64,000 nt of DNA, from the NCBI GenBank assembly GCA_963934295.1, contig CAWVXY010000007.1:48275-112274 (forward strand), written 5' to 3'. How positions within the stretch are numbered: position 1 is the stretch's first letter; every line of letters begins with the position of its first letter. Both the position numbers and the translations under genes were made by a program. Of the stretch, positions 18,505 through 26,741 are shown piece by piece. This DNA comes from Seribacter sp963934295. GTDB lineage: Bacteria > Verrucomicrobiota > Verrucomicrobiia > Opitutales > Seribacteraceae. Below the pieces are notes generated by a model. It searched no databases and was not told the DNA's origin. It saw nothing but the letters and a program-made list of their open reading frames with translations.

Positions 18505-18523
18505 ATTTAGATCTACAAAAAGT
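18465..18523 (+). repeat. 15-bp direct repeat at a gene-module junction
   Basis: AGATCTACAAAAAGT occurs at 18465-18479, in the last codons of the sulfotransferase, and again at 18509-18523, in the start region of the next gene. Both copies encode DLQKV in their respective frames. The spacing between copies is 29 bases. The repeat lies where AT-rich sequence gives way to a more balanced composition, so it may mark a recombination junction. Confidence 0.6.
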
Positions 18524-19862
18524 TTTATCGTTAACAAACGAATTCTGCGAGTATCCTTGCGGAGTTATCGCAGAGGCAAATGAAATGCTTTTAAATCGAA
18601 TAGAAAAAGAGATTCCGCTTCAAATTTCTCGGTTCCCATCAGGTCAAACTTACAACGGCTGGACGGTTCCCGAGCATTGGGAAGTTAAAACTGCTTCCAT
18701 CTTTTTGGATGGGGAAGAGGTTTTCGATGCAACCCAAAATTCACTTGGTGTCGCGTGGTATTCAAATTCGTTTTCAGGGGAACTGAGCTACGAAGAACTA
18801 TTGAAACATTTGGTAACCAAGCCAGAATTACCTGAGGCTTATGTCTATCACTGCATGTGGCAGTATAGACCGTGGGAGGCCGACTGGGCACTTTCAATAC
18901 CCTTTAAAAAGCTACAAGAACTTCCCCGTGATCGAAGATATTTTGTGGACCTTAAAACAACTAAATCACCTGGGGAAATGCTGGTTGGGGAATTTTTTCA
19001 TCAAGGAGAAAGTGAAGAATGTATTGTTCTTAATTGCCATACTTGCCACCCGAAGATGGCAAACGACGCGTTTTGCGGATTGGCTATCCTTGTCTCGTTG
19101 ATGAAGGCTCTTCGGGGCAAAACCACTCGCTATTCCTATAAGCTAGTGATTGGACCAGAGCATTTGGGCACAGTATTTTACTTGCGAGATTGTAGTCTTC
19201 GCGATGTGGAGAGAATGGTATCCGGAATATATGCGGAAATGCCAGGAACAAATGGGCCAATTCGAGTCGCATCAACGTTTCGCGGCAACCAGAAAATAGA
19301 CTTGGCATTCAGAAATGCGTGTAGGGAATACTCAACGGAAGCAATACATGTACCATGGAGGCACGGTGCCGGAAACGATGAAACGGTTTGGGAATCTCCC
19401 GGGAACGAAGTGCCTTTTGTCGAAGTAACCAGATGTGAGGAACCCGACCACCCCTATCGGGAATATCATACCGATCTGGACAACGCCGACTTGATGGATC
19501 CCAATCAAGTAAAAGAATTTCAGAAAATCCTATGTACAGTAATTGAGATTTTGGAAGAAGACAAAGTTCCCAAAAGGAAATTCAATGGTTTGATCTGTCT
19601 TTCCAATCCGGATTACGATCTGTACTTTGAACGATATGATCCGGCGGTAGAAAAGGACTTGGACGAAGATAGCGAAAAGTGGGGTAGACTGCTTGACAGT
19701 CTTTTTCGTTATTTGGATGGCGAAATGAGCGTGCTTGAGATTGCAGAGTTACATGAGTTGCCCTTCGACAAACTGTTAGAATATTTGAAAAAATTTGAGG
19801 CGAAGGAACTACTTGAATTTACCCCGGCAAAAATTGAAAGGAAATCACCAAAACGATTTTAA
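18489..19862 (+). CDS. DUF4910/M28-like aminopeptidase-fold protein with C-terminal winged-helix segment
   Basis: The protein has the order of DUF2172/DUF4910 proteins: SRFPSGQTYNGWTVPEHW near the N-terminus, then a zinc-peptidase-like core with LNCHTCHPKMANDAFCGL, IGPEHLGTVFYL and EYHTDLDNADLMDP, and a C-terminal 60 residues that look like a winged helix (MSVLEIAELHELPFDKLLEYL). Such proteins occur in polysaccharide clusters with unsettled function. ATG 18585 would cut into the family N-terminal region; the frame is open upstream to 18465 with no ATG/GTG/TTG. ATT 18489 gives a fitting 457-residue protein, so the start is uncertain. Confidence 0.75.
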   Translation: MNFSLNLDLQKVLSLTNEFCEYPCGVIAEANEMLLNRIEKEIPLQISRFPSGQTYNGWTVPEHWEVKTASIFLDGEEVFDATQNSLGVAWYSNSFSGELSYEELLKHLVTKPELPEAYVYHCMWQYRPWEADWALSIPFKKLQELPRDRRYFVDLKTTKSPGEMLVGEFFHQGESEECIVLNCHTCHPKMANDAFCGLAILVSLMKALRGKTTRYSYKLVIGPEHLGTVFYLRDCSLRDVERMVSGIYAEMPGTNGPIRVASTFRGNQKIDLAFRNACREYSTEAIHVPWRHGAGNDETVWESPGNEVPFVEVTRCEEPDHPYREYHTDLDNADLMDPNQVKEFQKILCTVIEILEEDKVPKRKFNGLICLSNPDYDLYFERYDPAVEKDLDEDSEKWGRLLDSLFRYLDGEMSVLEIAELHELPFDKLLEYLKKFEAKELLEFTPAKIERKSPKRF

Positions 19863-21004
19863 TGTCGAATCCCGACAAACAAGTCAAATTTTGCAAAAGA
19901 TGTTGCGAACCAGATACTCGGCCCGATTGCATTTTTGACGATGAAGGCGTTTGCTTGCCTTGTCGTTATCATGAAACCTTGGATGAAATTGATTGGTCAC
20001 AACGCGAGCGGGAGCTAGACAAGATCGCCAAGTGGGGGAAGGAAAGGAATGTCAGTGGCTACGACTGCATTATCGGAGTAAGCGGAGGGAAAGATAGCCA
20101 TCGGCAAGCCATTTATGCTCGCGATGAACTTGGAATGAAGCCCCTGCTGGTGAGTTGCGCATATCCTCCCGAACAGATTACTGAACGAGGAGCTAATAAT
20201 CTTGGGAATCTTTGTGAAATTGGTTTCGATGTAATAGTCGTCAGTCCGGCCCCTCAGGTCTACAAGCGTTTGATTCAACTGGGCGTAAAAAAATACGCAA
20301 ATTGGTGCAAAACGACAGAACTTGCACTTTATGGCTCTGTTCCCCGAATTGCAGTTGCATACAATATTCCTTTGATATTTCTTGGTGAGAACCCTGCACT
20401 TAGCTGGGGTAGTTACGGTGGATCATTGGACGGAGATGCAAATAAGATGAAGTATTGCAACACTTTGAAAGGAGCCAAGATCGAACCTTATCTGGAAGAG
20501 GGTTTCCGAAGAGAAGAACTCTTTTGGTACGACTACCCTTCCGATGAAGACATGGAAAGAGCAAAACTTCGTCTAGTTTACTTGGGCTATTACATAAGAG
20601 ACTTCAATGATTACCGTAATGCAGAGATAGCTATAGAGCATGGCATGAAGATTCGGGAAGGAGAAGACTTCCTCCCCGAAGAGATTGGGCAAATCAATGA
20701 GTTCGATGCTCTAGATGACGACTTTGTCGTCATCAATCAAATGTGGAAGTGGATGAAGTTCGGGTTCGGGAAGGTAAGCGAACAGGTAAGTGGCGCTATC
20801 CGCAATGGAGTAATGACCAAAAAGGAAGCAATCGAGATGATTGAAAAATATGACGGGAAATGCGGAGAGAAATACATCATAAAATTCTGCAATTACGTCG
20901 GTATTTCCCGTGATGAATTTGACTCGGTAACAGAAGGCTGTCGCAATAATGAGGTGTGGGTAAAGCGTGAAGGGAAATGGGTACTTCGTAATCCGGTAAG
21001 ATAA
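19862..21004 (+). CDS. N-acetyl sugar amidotransferase (WbpG/PseA-like), copy 2
   Basis: This is a 380-residue protein with CKRC and CLPC pairs, PP-loop VSGGKDSHRQ near residue 75, FLGENPALSWGSYGG and QMWKWMKFGFGK. It is immediately followed (one-base overlaps) by hisH- and hisF-like genes. This is the same arrangement as wbpG-hisH2-hisF2 of Pseudomonas O-antigen clusters, where the three proteins make an acetamidino group from an acetamido group on a sugar nucleotide. This copy is therefore the best candidate for the main partner of the glutaminase pair. The start is an ATG on the previous stop (TAATG). Confidence 0.9.
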   Translation: MSNPDKQVKFCKRCCEPDTRPDCIFDDEGVCLPCRYHETLDEIDWSQRERELDKIAKWGKERNVSGYDCIIGVSGGKDSHRQAIYARDELGMKPLLVSCAYPPEQITERGANNLGNLCEIGFDVIVVSPAPQVYKRLIQLGVKKYANWCKTTELALYGSVPRIAVAYNIPLIFLGENPALSWGSYGGSLDGDANKMKYCNTLKGAKIEPYLEEGFRREELFWYDYPSDEDMERAKLRLVYLGYYIRDFNDYRNAEIAIEHGMKIREGEDFLPEEIGQINEFDALDDDFVVINQMWKWMKFGFGKVSEQVSGAIRNGVMTKKEAIEMIEKYDGKCGEKYIIKFCNYVGISRDEFDSVTEGCRNNEVWVKREGKWVLRNPVR

Positions 21005-21618
21005 TGAAATCCGTTCTTATCGTCGATTACGGGATGGGAAATATGCGCTCGGTTTGGAATGCGTTCAAGTTTCTTGGAGCACGGCCCAAAATCGGTTCCA
21101 ATCCGGAGGAAATCAAAAAATCTGATGCCATTGTGCTTCCAGGAGTCGGAGCATTCGGCGAAGCTATGAAGAACTTAAGGGCTCAAAATTTAGTGGATCC
21201 CCTTAGAAACTTGGTGCTAGGCGAAGGAAAGCCATTTCTAGGAATATGCTTAGGGCTCCAGCTATTAGCTGAAGATTCTGAAGAGTTGGGCCATCATTCG
21301 GGTTTAAGCTGGATTAAGGGATCGGTCAAAGGATTACCTCCATGTAAAGGGCACCATGTCCCGCATGTGGGTTGGAATGTAGTTAAACAGGAGAAGGACA
21401 GTATTTTATTTAAAAACCTACCTAGTAGATCTTCGTTTTATTTTGATCATTCTTTTTATCTTGGAAGCAAAGCTGAAATAGTAAAGGGTAGAGTCGAAGT
21501 TGGCAAACCGGTTGTGGCTTCGATTGAATCGGGTAATATATTTGCTACACAATTTCACCCAGAAAAAAGCCAAGTAAGCGGTTTACGCCTGCTTCGCAAC
21601 TTCTTGAATTTCATTTAA
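21004..21618 (+). CDS. hisH: HisH-type glutaminase subunit for sugar amidotransferase
   Basis: This 204-residue class I glutamine amidotransferase has VDYGMGNMRS at the N-terminus, the oxyanion/nucleophile motif FLGICLGLQLL with the catalytic cysteine near residue 80, and TQFHPEKS with the catalytic histidine and glutamate. The triad is complete, so it should release ammonia from glutamine. It lies between an amidotransferase and a HisF homologue in a sugar cluster, with no other histidine genes, so it most likely serves the amidotransferases and not histidine synthesis. Confidence 0.9.
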   Translation: MKSVLIVDYGMGNMRSVWNAFKFLGARPKIGSNPEEIKKSDAIVLPGVGAFGEAMKNLRAQNLVDPLRNLVLGEGKPFLGICLGLQLLAEDSEELGHHSGLSWIKGSVKGLPPCKGHHVPHVGWNVVKQEKDSILFKNLPSRSSFYFDHSFYLGSKAEIVKGRVEVGKPVVASIESGNIFATQFHPEKSQVSGLRLLRNFLNFI

Positions 21619-21633
21619 TATAATTTAAACATC

Positions 21634-22512
21634 GTGGTTAAAAAGCGCATCATAGCATCCTTGACGGTTAAAAATGACTGGGTTGTTCAGAGTATTGGAT
21701 TTCAAAAGTTTCTTCCTGTAGGAACGATTCCAGTTTGCGTCGAAGCTTTAAATCATTGGGGAGTTGATGAAATTGTTATATTGGATATTACGGCTTCTTT
21801 GGAGAAAAGAACAATTAACGAGAAATTGGTTCAAAGGGCTTGCGAAAAATGCTTCGTTCCACTCACCGTAGGAGGCGGCATAAAGTCAGTTGCTGATGTA
21901 AATAGATTACTCCAAGCTGGTGCCGACAAGGTAGTCCTTAACCATGCGGCGACTTGCGATCATAAAATAATCACGGAGTTGGCAAATGTGTTCGGAAGCC
22001 AATGTATTATCGCTAATATCGATGTTCGTGCCTTAAATAATAATGAATACTCCTGCTTCACTCTATCAAACACAAAAGAGTTAAGTGAAAAGCCTGAAAA
22101 ACTAGCAACCATCTATGCGGAAGCTGGAGCAGGAGAGATACTTCTCAACTCGATAGATCGAGACGGCATGAAAAAAGGATTCGATTGCAGGTTGATAGGA
22201 AAGATTGTGTCCGCCGTAGACTTACCAGTCATAGCACTAGGCGGAGCTGGCGCCCCAATTCATTTTCTAGAACTGCTGAAGGAAGTTGAGGGAATATCCG
22301 GTATTGCCGCGGGAAACTTTTTCCATTTTTTCGAACATAGCGTCACAATCAGCAAGGCCATATTGAAAGCTGAGATTGGGCAGAAAGTCCGGGTAGATTC
22401 TTATGCTGACTATTCGGAACACAAAACAGATAAGCTCGGCAGACTCTGTCGCTTCCCGGAGGAAGTCCTATTGAATCGTTTTTTTGAATTCTATCCGAAA
22501 GAGCAGATATGA
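21634..22512 (+). CDS. hisF: HisF-type synthase subunit, first catalytic aspartate replaced
   Basis: This 292-residue (beta/alpha)8 barrel has LTVGGGIKSV, ANIDVRA and LNSIDRDGMKKGFD. The catalytic Asp11 of HisF (in CLDVKDG) is replaced: the matching segment reads SLTVKNDWVV. The second catalytic aspartate (IANID) is kept. Loss of the first acid should abolish imidazole-glycerol-phosphate cyclisation but leave the ammonia channel, as proposed for HisF2-type partners of WbpG/PseA. The C-terminal extension (about 35 residues with YSEHKTDKLGRLCRF) is longer than in HisF. The start is GTG at 21634. Confidence 0.85.
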   Translation: MVKKRIIASLTVKNDWVVQSIGFQKFLPVGTIPVCVEALNHWGVDEIVILDITASLEKRTINEKLVQRACEKCFVPLTVGGGIKSVADVNRLLQAGADKVVLNHAATCDHKIITELANVFGSQCIIANIDVRALNNNEYSCFTLSNTKELSEKPEKLATIYAEAGAGEILLNSIDRDGMKKGFDCRLIGKIVSAVDLPVIALGGAGAPIHFLELLKEVEGISGIAAGNFFHFFEHSVTISKAILKAEIGQKVRVDSYADYSEHKTDKLGRLCRFPEEVLLNRFFEFYPKEQI

Positions 22513-23762
22513 AATACTGCCGCCGATGCCTTTATCCAGAAAACCATCCGCTAGGCTTAACTTTTGATTCTAACGGCATCTGTTCTGGATGCTTGATTCA
22601 CGAAGAAAAAGACCAACTTGACTGGGATTCGAAAAGAAAGAGGTTAGAGGAAATACTTTCCGAATATCGAAGTACTTCTGGCAAGGTCTATGACTGCATC
22701 ATACCAGTGAGCGGAGGTAGGGACTCTTATTTCATTGTTGATTTAATCAAGAACGAATTCCGAATGAATCCTCTTCTCGTCACATACAATAAGCATTACA
22801 ACACAAAGGTAGGAATTCGCAACCTTGCGTACTTAAGGACCCTTTTTGATTGTGACTTAGTAATGAAGATGGTTTCCGCAAAAACCGTAAAAAAACTGAC
22901 AAAGCACACTTTGGGCGTCATGGGAAGTATGTACTGGCATTGCTTGGCAGGTCAAACAGTCTACCCAATCGAGACTGCCGTTAGGCTTCGATCCCCACTT
23001 ATCATTTGGGGCGCCCACCAAGGGGTCGATCAAGTCGGAATGTTTTCTCACGAAGACGAAGTGGAAATGACTAGAAAATACCGGAAAGATCACGACCTTA
23101 TGGGTTGGGAAGCTGAAGATTTAATCTCCGAGGAAGACCGAATTTCCGAGGAAGACGTCATGCCTTTCATCTATCCCCATGATAAGGATTTAGAGCGGAT
23201 TGGAATTAGGGGTATTTATTTAAACAACTTCATTCGATGGGACACCAAGGCCCAGCATGAAAAAATGATTGAGCGTTTTAATTATAAAACGGCAAAACAG
23301 ATTCGTACGTTTGACTCCTACAATGATGTTGATTGCGTTCACTACTCTGGATTGCACGACTATATCAAAGAGATCAAATGGGGTTACGGGAAAGTTGTTG
23401 ATCACGCTACAAGAGAATTGCGGTTGAGGCGGTTAAATCGGAAGGATGCAATTCTTAGAACAAGGGGTTTTTCAGGAGTGGATTCCCTTCCCTCGGACAG
23501 CGAAGTTTTCTTCGAATGGTTAGGCATCGGCAAGAGCGATTTTCATTTCATAATCGACGGTTTCCGAGATCACAAGCTTTGGATGAAGGACGGACCAGAA
23601 GGTTGGGTTCGCCGAAGTAAAGCCTATGAATTTTGCGAAAATCAAGATGAATTTTCTCTTGGCAACATTTCTCAAGAATGCGGTTTCACCTCGAACGAAG
23701 AAAAGAATCAAACTGCATCTATTTCTTCATACACCACTTTTGGCAAAGGCCATACCGACTAG
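22509..23762 (+). CDS. N-acetyl sugar amidotransferase (WbpG/PseA-like), copy 3
   Basis: At 417 residues this is the longest of the three copies. It has CRRC and CSGC pairs, a variant PP-loop VSGGRDSYF (arginine for lysine), and IIWGAHQGVDQVGMFS. The C-terminal 40 residues beyond the family core are low-complexity and polar. The ATG overlaps the hisF-like stop by 4 bases, so this copy is tightly coupled to the glutaminase pair on its other side. It is clearly diverged from copies 1 and 2, which suggests a different sugar substrate. Confidence 0.88.
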   Translation: MKYCRRCLYPENHPLGLTFDSNGICSGCLIHEEKDQLDWDSKRKRLEEILSEYRSTSGKVYDCIIPVSGGRDSYFIVDLIKNEFRMNPLLVTYNKHYNTKVGIRNLAYLRTLFDCDLVMKMVSAKTVKKLTKHTLGVMGSMYWHCLAGQTVYPIETAVRLRSPLIIWGAHQGVDQVGMFSHEDEVEMTRKYRKDHDLMGWEAEDLISEEDRISEEDVMPFIYPHDKDLERIGIRGIYLNNFIRWDTKAQHEKMIERFNYKTAKQIRTFDSYNDVDCVHYSGLHDYIKEIKWGYGKVVDHATRELRLRRLNRKDAILRTRGFSGVDSLPSDSEVFFEWLGIGKSDFHFIIDGFRDHKLWMKDGPEGWVRRSKAYEFCENQDEFSLGNISQECGFTSNEEKNQTASISSYTTFGKGHTD

Positions 23763-23787
23763 GAAATCAATCAACGAACATGGACCG

Positions 23788-24570
23788 ATGAAAAGTGTTG
23801 CTGTTATTGTAGAGGCAAGGATGACCTCTCGACGATTGAAGAAAAAACACTTTCAGGATTTGGGCGGAAAACCAATGATTGAACAATTGCTACACCGACT
23901 GACTCAAAGCAGGTTTGCTTCGGAAATATGCTTGGCGACGAGCAAGGAAAGCTCGGACGACGCCCTTGAAGATATCGCGAGCTCATGTGGCGTAAGCTGT
24001 TACAGAGGTTCTTTGAATGACGTCCTATCAAGAGTAAACAATGCGGTAAAACAATGCGGCACGGATTTGGTCGTGGAAATCACTGGAGACTGTCCACTCT
24101 CCGATCCATTTTTGGTAGATGATGCAATTAAAGTTTTTAATGAAAACAAATTCGATTATCTCGCTAACATGCTGGACCGACTTACTTTTCCTGCCGGATT
24201 TGACTTACAAATATATGGTAAAGATCTCCTTGAGGAGGTTGAGCGCAAAGCAAAGACTGATTACGACCGCGAGAACGTAACTTCTTATATTTATAGTAAT
24301 GACGACGAATACAAACTGGCCAACCTTTGCGCTCCGCCCGAACTTCATCGACCGCAATATTGGCTATGCGTCGATACCCAGGAAGACTTGGATCTAATAA
24401 GAAAAGTTTGGGACAATGCATCAGCTACAAAAAACGGTCCTTACATTAGGGATGTCATTGATTATTTGGACCGGGAAAAGCACATTATGAAAAATACTTT
24501 CCCTGGCATATTTCAGTTTCCTAAAACAAAAAAAGGGAAAATAACTTTCATTCAATCTGAACTCACTTAA
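23788..24570 (+). CDS. SpsF/NeuA-type cytidylyltransferase (copy 2)
   Basis: With ATG 23788 the protein is 260 residues and starts MKSVAVIVEARMTSRRLKKK, the aligned form of the family's IIQARMGSTRLPGK signature with the PG replaced. ITGDCPLSDPFLVDD carries the metal-binding aspartate, and PQYWLCVDTQEDLDLI near the C-terminus is the usual end motif of SpsF-like enzymes. The frame is open further upstream only within the preceding gene. It should form a CMP-sugar. It starts the second cytidylyltransferase - Gfo/Idh - DegT series. Confidence 0.85.
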   Translation: MKSVAVIVEARMTSRRLKKKHFQDLGGKPMIEQLLHRLTQSRFASEICLATSKESSDDALEDIASSCGVSCYRGSLNDVLSRVNNAVKQCGTDLVVEITGDCPLSDPFLVDDAIKVFNENKFDYLANMLDRLTFPAGFDLQIYGKDLLEEVERKAKTDYDRENVTSYIYSNDDEYKLANLCAPPELHRPQYWLCVDTQEDLDLIRKVWDNASATKNGPYIRDVIDYLDREKHIMKNTFPGIFQFPKTKKGKITFIQSELT

Positions 24571-25507
24571 TGCGATAATTATTGGATGTGGCAAGATTGC
24601 GGGCTCGTATAACAATATAAACGACCCTCAAGCTTTCACACATGCCAGAGCACTTCAATTAGAAGGATTCAAACTCGTTGGCTGTTGCGATCAAAAACCC
24701 CTCGTCGCAAAAGAATTTGCTCAAAAATGGTCAATCCCCATTTACGATTGCACCGTTGAGAACCTGTTGAGGAAAGTCAGTCATATCGATTTAGTCAGCG
24801 TTTGCGTGCCAACTGAAGAGCAAAGTGTTGTAGTTGCAGATCTAATCAAAGCGAAGACCAAAACCAGTATCGTAATATTAGAGAAACCGGTTTCAAAAGA
24901 CGCGTCTAAGGTCAGATTAATCACTTCCTCCCTGAAAAAAATGGGTGTCCATGCAATTGTGAATTATTTTCGTTCATTTGACCCGTTTTATGTGGCATTG
25001 GAAGATTGGATGATCGCAAGAAAAGGTAAACTGATTTCAGTTGTCGCCCGATACTATGGAACAATGGAAGACAACGGATGCCATTGGTTGGAAAGGTGCT
25101 TAAGCATGTTTGGTAATTTTGATCCTTCTAGCAATGTTCGAACGTTACCGATTCAAAGCTCGAGCTATTTAGAAATTAAATTTCAAGAAACAACAGTGCT
25201 TTTCGAGCAAGTGAACAAAAGATGCTCTTTTTCTCCAATGATTCTTGAAATTCAATTTGAGGATGAACTCCTGAGAGTCACAGATTCCGAAGAAAGAGTG
25301 GAATATTTCGTTTCAAGAAATGACCCGAATTTTGTTGGATACAAAAATTTAGTTCAACAACAATTGCCTTTTGAAATTTCAGCCCCGACACATTCATCCT
25401 TTCAAATGACTTTTAGAAAAGCGAAACAAGTAATTAGGGGAGAGGATATTGGTTGGAGTCAACTTTACCGTGCTGAAGAGATAGCTAGAATTTTGGCAAA
25501 AATCTAA
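24557..25507 (+). CDS. Gfo/Idh/MocA-family oxidoreductase (copy 2), no standard start codon
   Basis: The NAD-binding motif AIIIGCGKIAGSYN lies in the reading frame upstream of the first standard start (TTG 24767). TTG 24767 would remove the first 70 residues and half of the Rossmann fold. Between the in-frame stop at 24542-24544 and that motif only CTG 24557 is a plausible start. It gives LNSLNAIIIGCGKIAG, a normal family N-terminus, and a 316-residue protein. VSVCVPTEEQS and VILEKPVSKD are further family motifs. A one-base deletion after ATG 24570 (ATG CGA TAA) would also explain the frame. Its role is presumably sugar oxidation before the next aminotransferase. Confidence 0.78.
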   Translation: MNSLNAIIIGCGKIAGSYNNINDPQAFTHARALQLEGFKLVGCCDQKPLVAKEFAQKWSIPIYDCTVENLLRKVSHIDLVSVCVPTEEQSVVVADLIKAKTKTSIVILEKPVSKDASKVRLITSSLKKMGVHAIVNYFRSFDPFYVALEDWMIARKGKLISVVARYYGTMEDNGCHWLERCLSMFGNFDPSSNVRTLPIQSSSYLEIKFQETTVLFEQVNKRCSFSPMILEIQFEDELLRVTDSEERVEYFVSRNDPNFVGYKNLVQQQLPFEISAPTHSSFQMTFRKAKQVIRGEDIGWSQLYRAEEIARILAKI

Positions 25508-25528
25508 TTTATTCATAAGCTACATAAT

Positions 25529-26731
25529 ATGTTAGATAATTTAAAATTTCCTGGAAATAATAGTATTGGCCCTGAAGAAATTGAAGCTGCTTCGCGTGTT
25601 CTCAAAAGCGGAGTTCTTAGTAACTTTTATGGATCATGGGGAGAAAACTTCAAAGGCGGGATTGAGATTCAGTCTTTTGAAGAGGAATGGTCGGAATATT
25701 TTGCTGTTAAACATTCGATATCCGTAAATAGTGCCACCAGTGGCCTTATTGCTGCAGTTGGTGCAATTGGTATCAATCCCGGAGACGAAGTCATCGTTTC
25801 TCCCTATACGATGACTGCATCAGCTAGTTGCGTCCTCGTATATGGAGCAACTCCAGTATTCGCTGACATTGAGTCTCAAACATTTAACTTGGATGCGAGT
25901 AGTATTGAAGCAAATATCACACCTAAAACCAAAGCTATCATCGTAGTCCATTTGGCTGGGCAACCCGCGGACATGGGTGCTATCATGGAAATTGCCAGAA
26001 GGAAGAAAATACTTGTTATTGAAGACGCCGCGCAATCTCCCGGAGCACTTTATGGAGATAAATTTTCAGGAACGATTGGAGACATCGGGGTATTTAGCCT
26101 GAACTGCCACAAAACAATCCAAACAGGAGAAGGCGGAGTCTGTTGCACAAATAATGATGAATTGGCAGACAGATTGCGTCTCATAAGAAACCACGGTGAA
26201 GCGGTAGTCGAGGAAATGGGCACAAGTGAGAAATATGGCGATATAATTGGTTTTAACTTCAGGATGGGAGAAATTGAAGCCGCTATTGGAAGGGAGCAAC
26301 TAAAGAAATTGGATAAGCTGAACGGCGGAAGACAGGAAATTGCATCACAGTTCAACGAATGGTTCAAAGATCTTCCCGGGCTAACAATACCTTATGTCTC
26401 TCCTGTGAGCACTCATGTCTACTACACCTATATGATGAAAATTGATTCTTCGAAAAGTGGCTTCACGAGATGTCACCTTATCAAGAATCTTGGTGCAAGG
26501 AAAATTGATTTCTTCGAAGGGTATGTGAAGCCATTATATATGCAACCTCTATACCAGAGAGGTTGGCATAAGAAAACTGGTAGGCATTACGGAGAAGGGC
26601 TTTGCCCTGTTGCTGAGAAAATGTATAGCGAGGAGGTATTTTACCATACCTACCTTCACAACAATCTAAAGGACAAGCATCTACGATTTATAAAAGATAA
26701 TGTTCATGATGTTTGGGATAAATTAGAATAA
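25529..26731 (+). CDS. DegT/DnrJ/EryC1/StrS aminotransferase (copy 2)
   Basis: This is a 400-residue PLP enzyme with NSATSGLIAAVGAIG, VSPYTMTASASCVL, VIEDAAQSPGALYG (PLP-contacting aspartate) and the Schiff-base lysine in LNCHKTIQTGEGG. Copy 1 has YPVKHITTAEGG at this place, so the two are diverged and probably use different keto sugars. The C-terminal RGWHKKTGRHYGEGLCPVAE is typical of DegT proteins acting on nonulosonate or perosamine-like precursors. The start is ATG, 21 bases after the dehydrogenase. Confidence 0.92.
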   Translation: MLDNLKFPGNNSIGPEEIEAASRVLKSGVLSNFYGSWGENFKGGIEIQSFEEEWSEYFAVKHSISVNSATSGLIAAVGAIGINPGDEVIVSPYTMTASASCVLVYGATPVFADIESQTFNLDASSIEANITPKTKAIIVVHLAGQPADMGAIMEIARRKKILVIEDAAQSPGALYGDKFSGTIGDIGVFSLNCHKTIQTGEGGVCCTNNDELADRLRLIRNHGEAVVEEMGTSEKYGDIIGFNFRMGEIEAAIGREQLKKLDKLNGGRQEIASQFNEWFKDLPGLTIPYVSPVSTHVYYTYMMKIDSSKSGFTRCHLIKNLGARKIDFFEGYVKPLYMQPLYQRGWHKKTGRHYGEGLCPVAEKMYSEEVFYHTYLHNNLKDKHLRFIKDNVHDVWDKLE

Positions 26732-26741
26732 TGCATATCTC

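Noticed and set aside
21004..22512. Histidine biosynthesis genes hisH/hisF
   Set aside because: They lie between two sugar amidotransferase genes with one-base and four-base overlaps, no other his genes are present, and the HisF lacks the catalytic Asp11.
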